The notes under the pieces: model-generated
Databases searched by the model: none
Seen by the model: only the letters and a program-made list of their open reading frames with translations
Told to the model about the DNA's origin: nothing
NCBI RefSeq assembly: GCF_003751785.1
Contig: NZ_RKIE01000003.1
Coordinates: 496,001 to 560,000, forward strand
DNA: 64,000 nucleotides
Direction of reading: 5' to 3'
DNA from: Frigoribacterium sp. PhB160
GTDB lineage: Bacteria > Actinomycetota > Actinomycetes > Actinomycetales > Microbacteriaceae
Position numbers and translations under genes: made by a program
Shown: piece by piece, positions 63,915-64,000 of the stretch
How positions within the stretch are numbered: position 1 is the stretch's first letter
Layout of the letters: the number at the start of each line of letters is the position of its first letter

Positions 63915-64000
63915 GTGACCGAGACCCAGACCGCCGCCCTGATCTTCTCCCCGCTGTTCGTGGTCTTCGGGGTGTGCTTCGTCGTCTTCCGGCAGCACAT
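63915..64000 (+). CDS. membrane protein, first 28 residues only
   Basis: A GTG at 63915 behind GAGAGGACCCACCC opens a frame that runs to the window end. The visible part contains one TM helix (ALIFSPLFVVFGVCFVVF). The family cannot be told from this fragment. Confidence 0.6.
   Translation, partial: MTETQTAALIFSPLFVVFGVCFVVFRQH

Overview
The window is GC-rich chromosomal DNA from an actinobacterium. A flagellar locus, plant-polysaccharide glycosidases, many GTG starts and the protein families point to Microbacteriaceae (a Frigoribacterium- or Curtobacterium-like plant or soil bacterium; the genus is a guess). No rRNA, tRNA or CRISPR array was seen.

Layout. 0-3.3 kb: the start of a CGNR-type regulator, a coupled set (TPR-like protein, a His-rich 51-residue protein, SprT-like metalloprotease) and a lipoprotein sugar dehydrogenase. 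3.4-11.4 kb: late flagellar genes. flgN-flgK-flgL-fliW run leftward; a FliA-type sigma factor, fliC, fliD, fliS and a small partner gene run rightward. Good FliA-type promoters precede flgN and fliC. Two very large hairpins close the locus. 11.7-16.1 kb: a CitMHS citrate transporter divergent from a CitA/CitB-like two-component system. 16.2-27.5 kb: small membrane proteins, an AAA ATPase behind a paired palindrome, a NarL-type two-component system, a beta-lactamase-fold lipoprotein, an SpoIIE-type phosphatase and a UvrA2-like ATPase.

About 27.5-39.65 kb is a genomic island. It is visibly richer in A+T, carries an IS5-type transposase remnant, a truncated RHS gene and a decayed duplicate of a small gene, and lacks a 9-mer that is frequent elsewhere in the window. 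Its intact cargo is mostly unknown: an Mrr-like nuclease-domain protein next to a DUF4238-like protein (a possible defence pair), a RusA-type resolvase with a long N-terminal extension, a membrane protein with an acetyltransferase-like tail, a TetR-type regulator and several small proteins.

39.7-50 kb: acetyltransferase, an Imm5-like protein, GH10 xylanase, an epimerase, a TetR regulator divergent from a DHA2 efflux pump, and a GH3 beta-glucosidase. 50-59 kb: a second TetR regulator and sugar transporter that share an operator-like sequence, followed by a GH42 beta-galactosidase/ABC sugar-import operon and its LacI repressor, with a near-perfect LacI-type operator. 59-64 kb: unknown proteins, a cupin, an LCP cell-wall ligase and the start of a membrane protein. 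GH10, GH3, GH42 and the two sugar transporters together suggest growth on plant-derived oligosaccharides.
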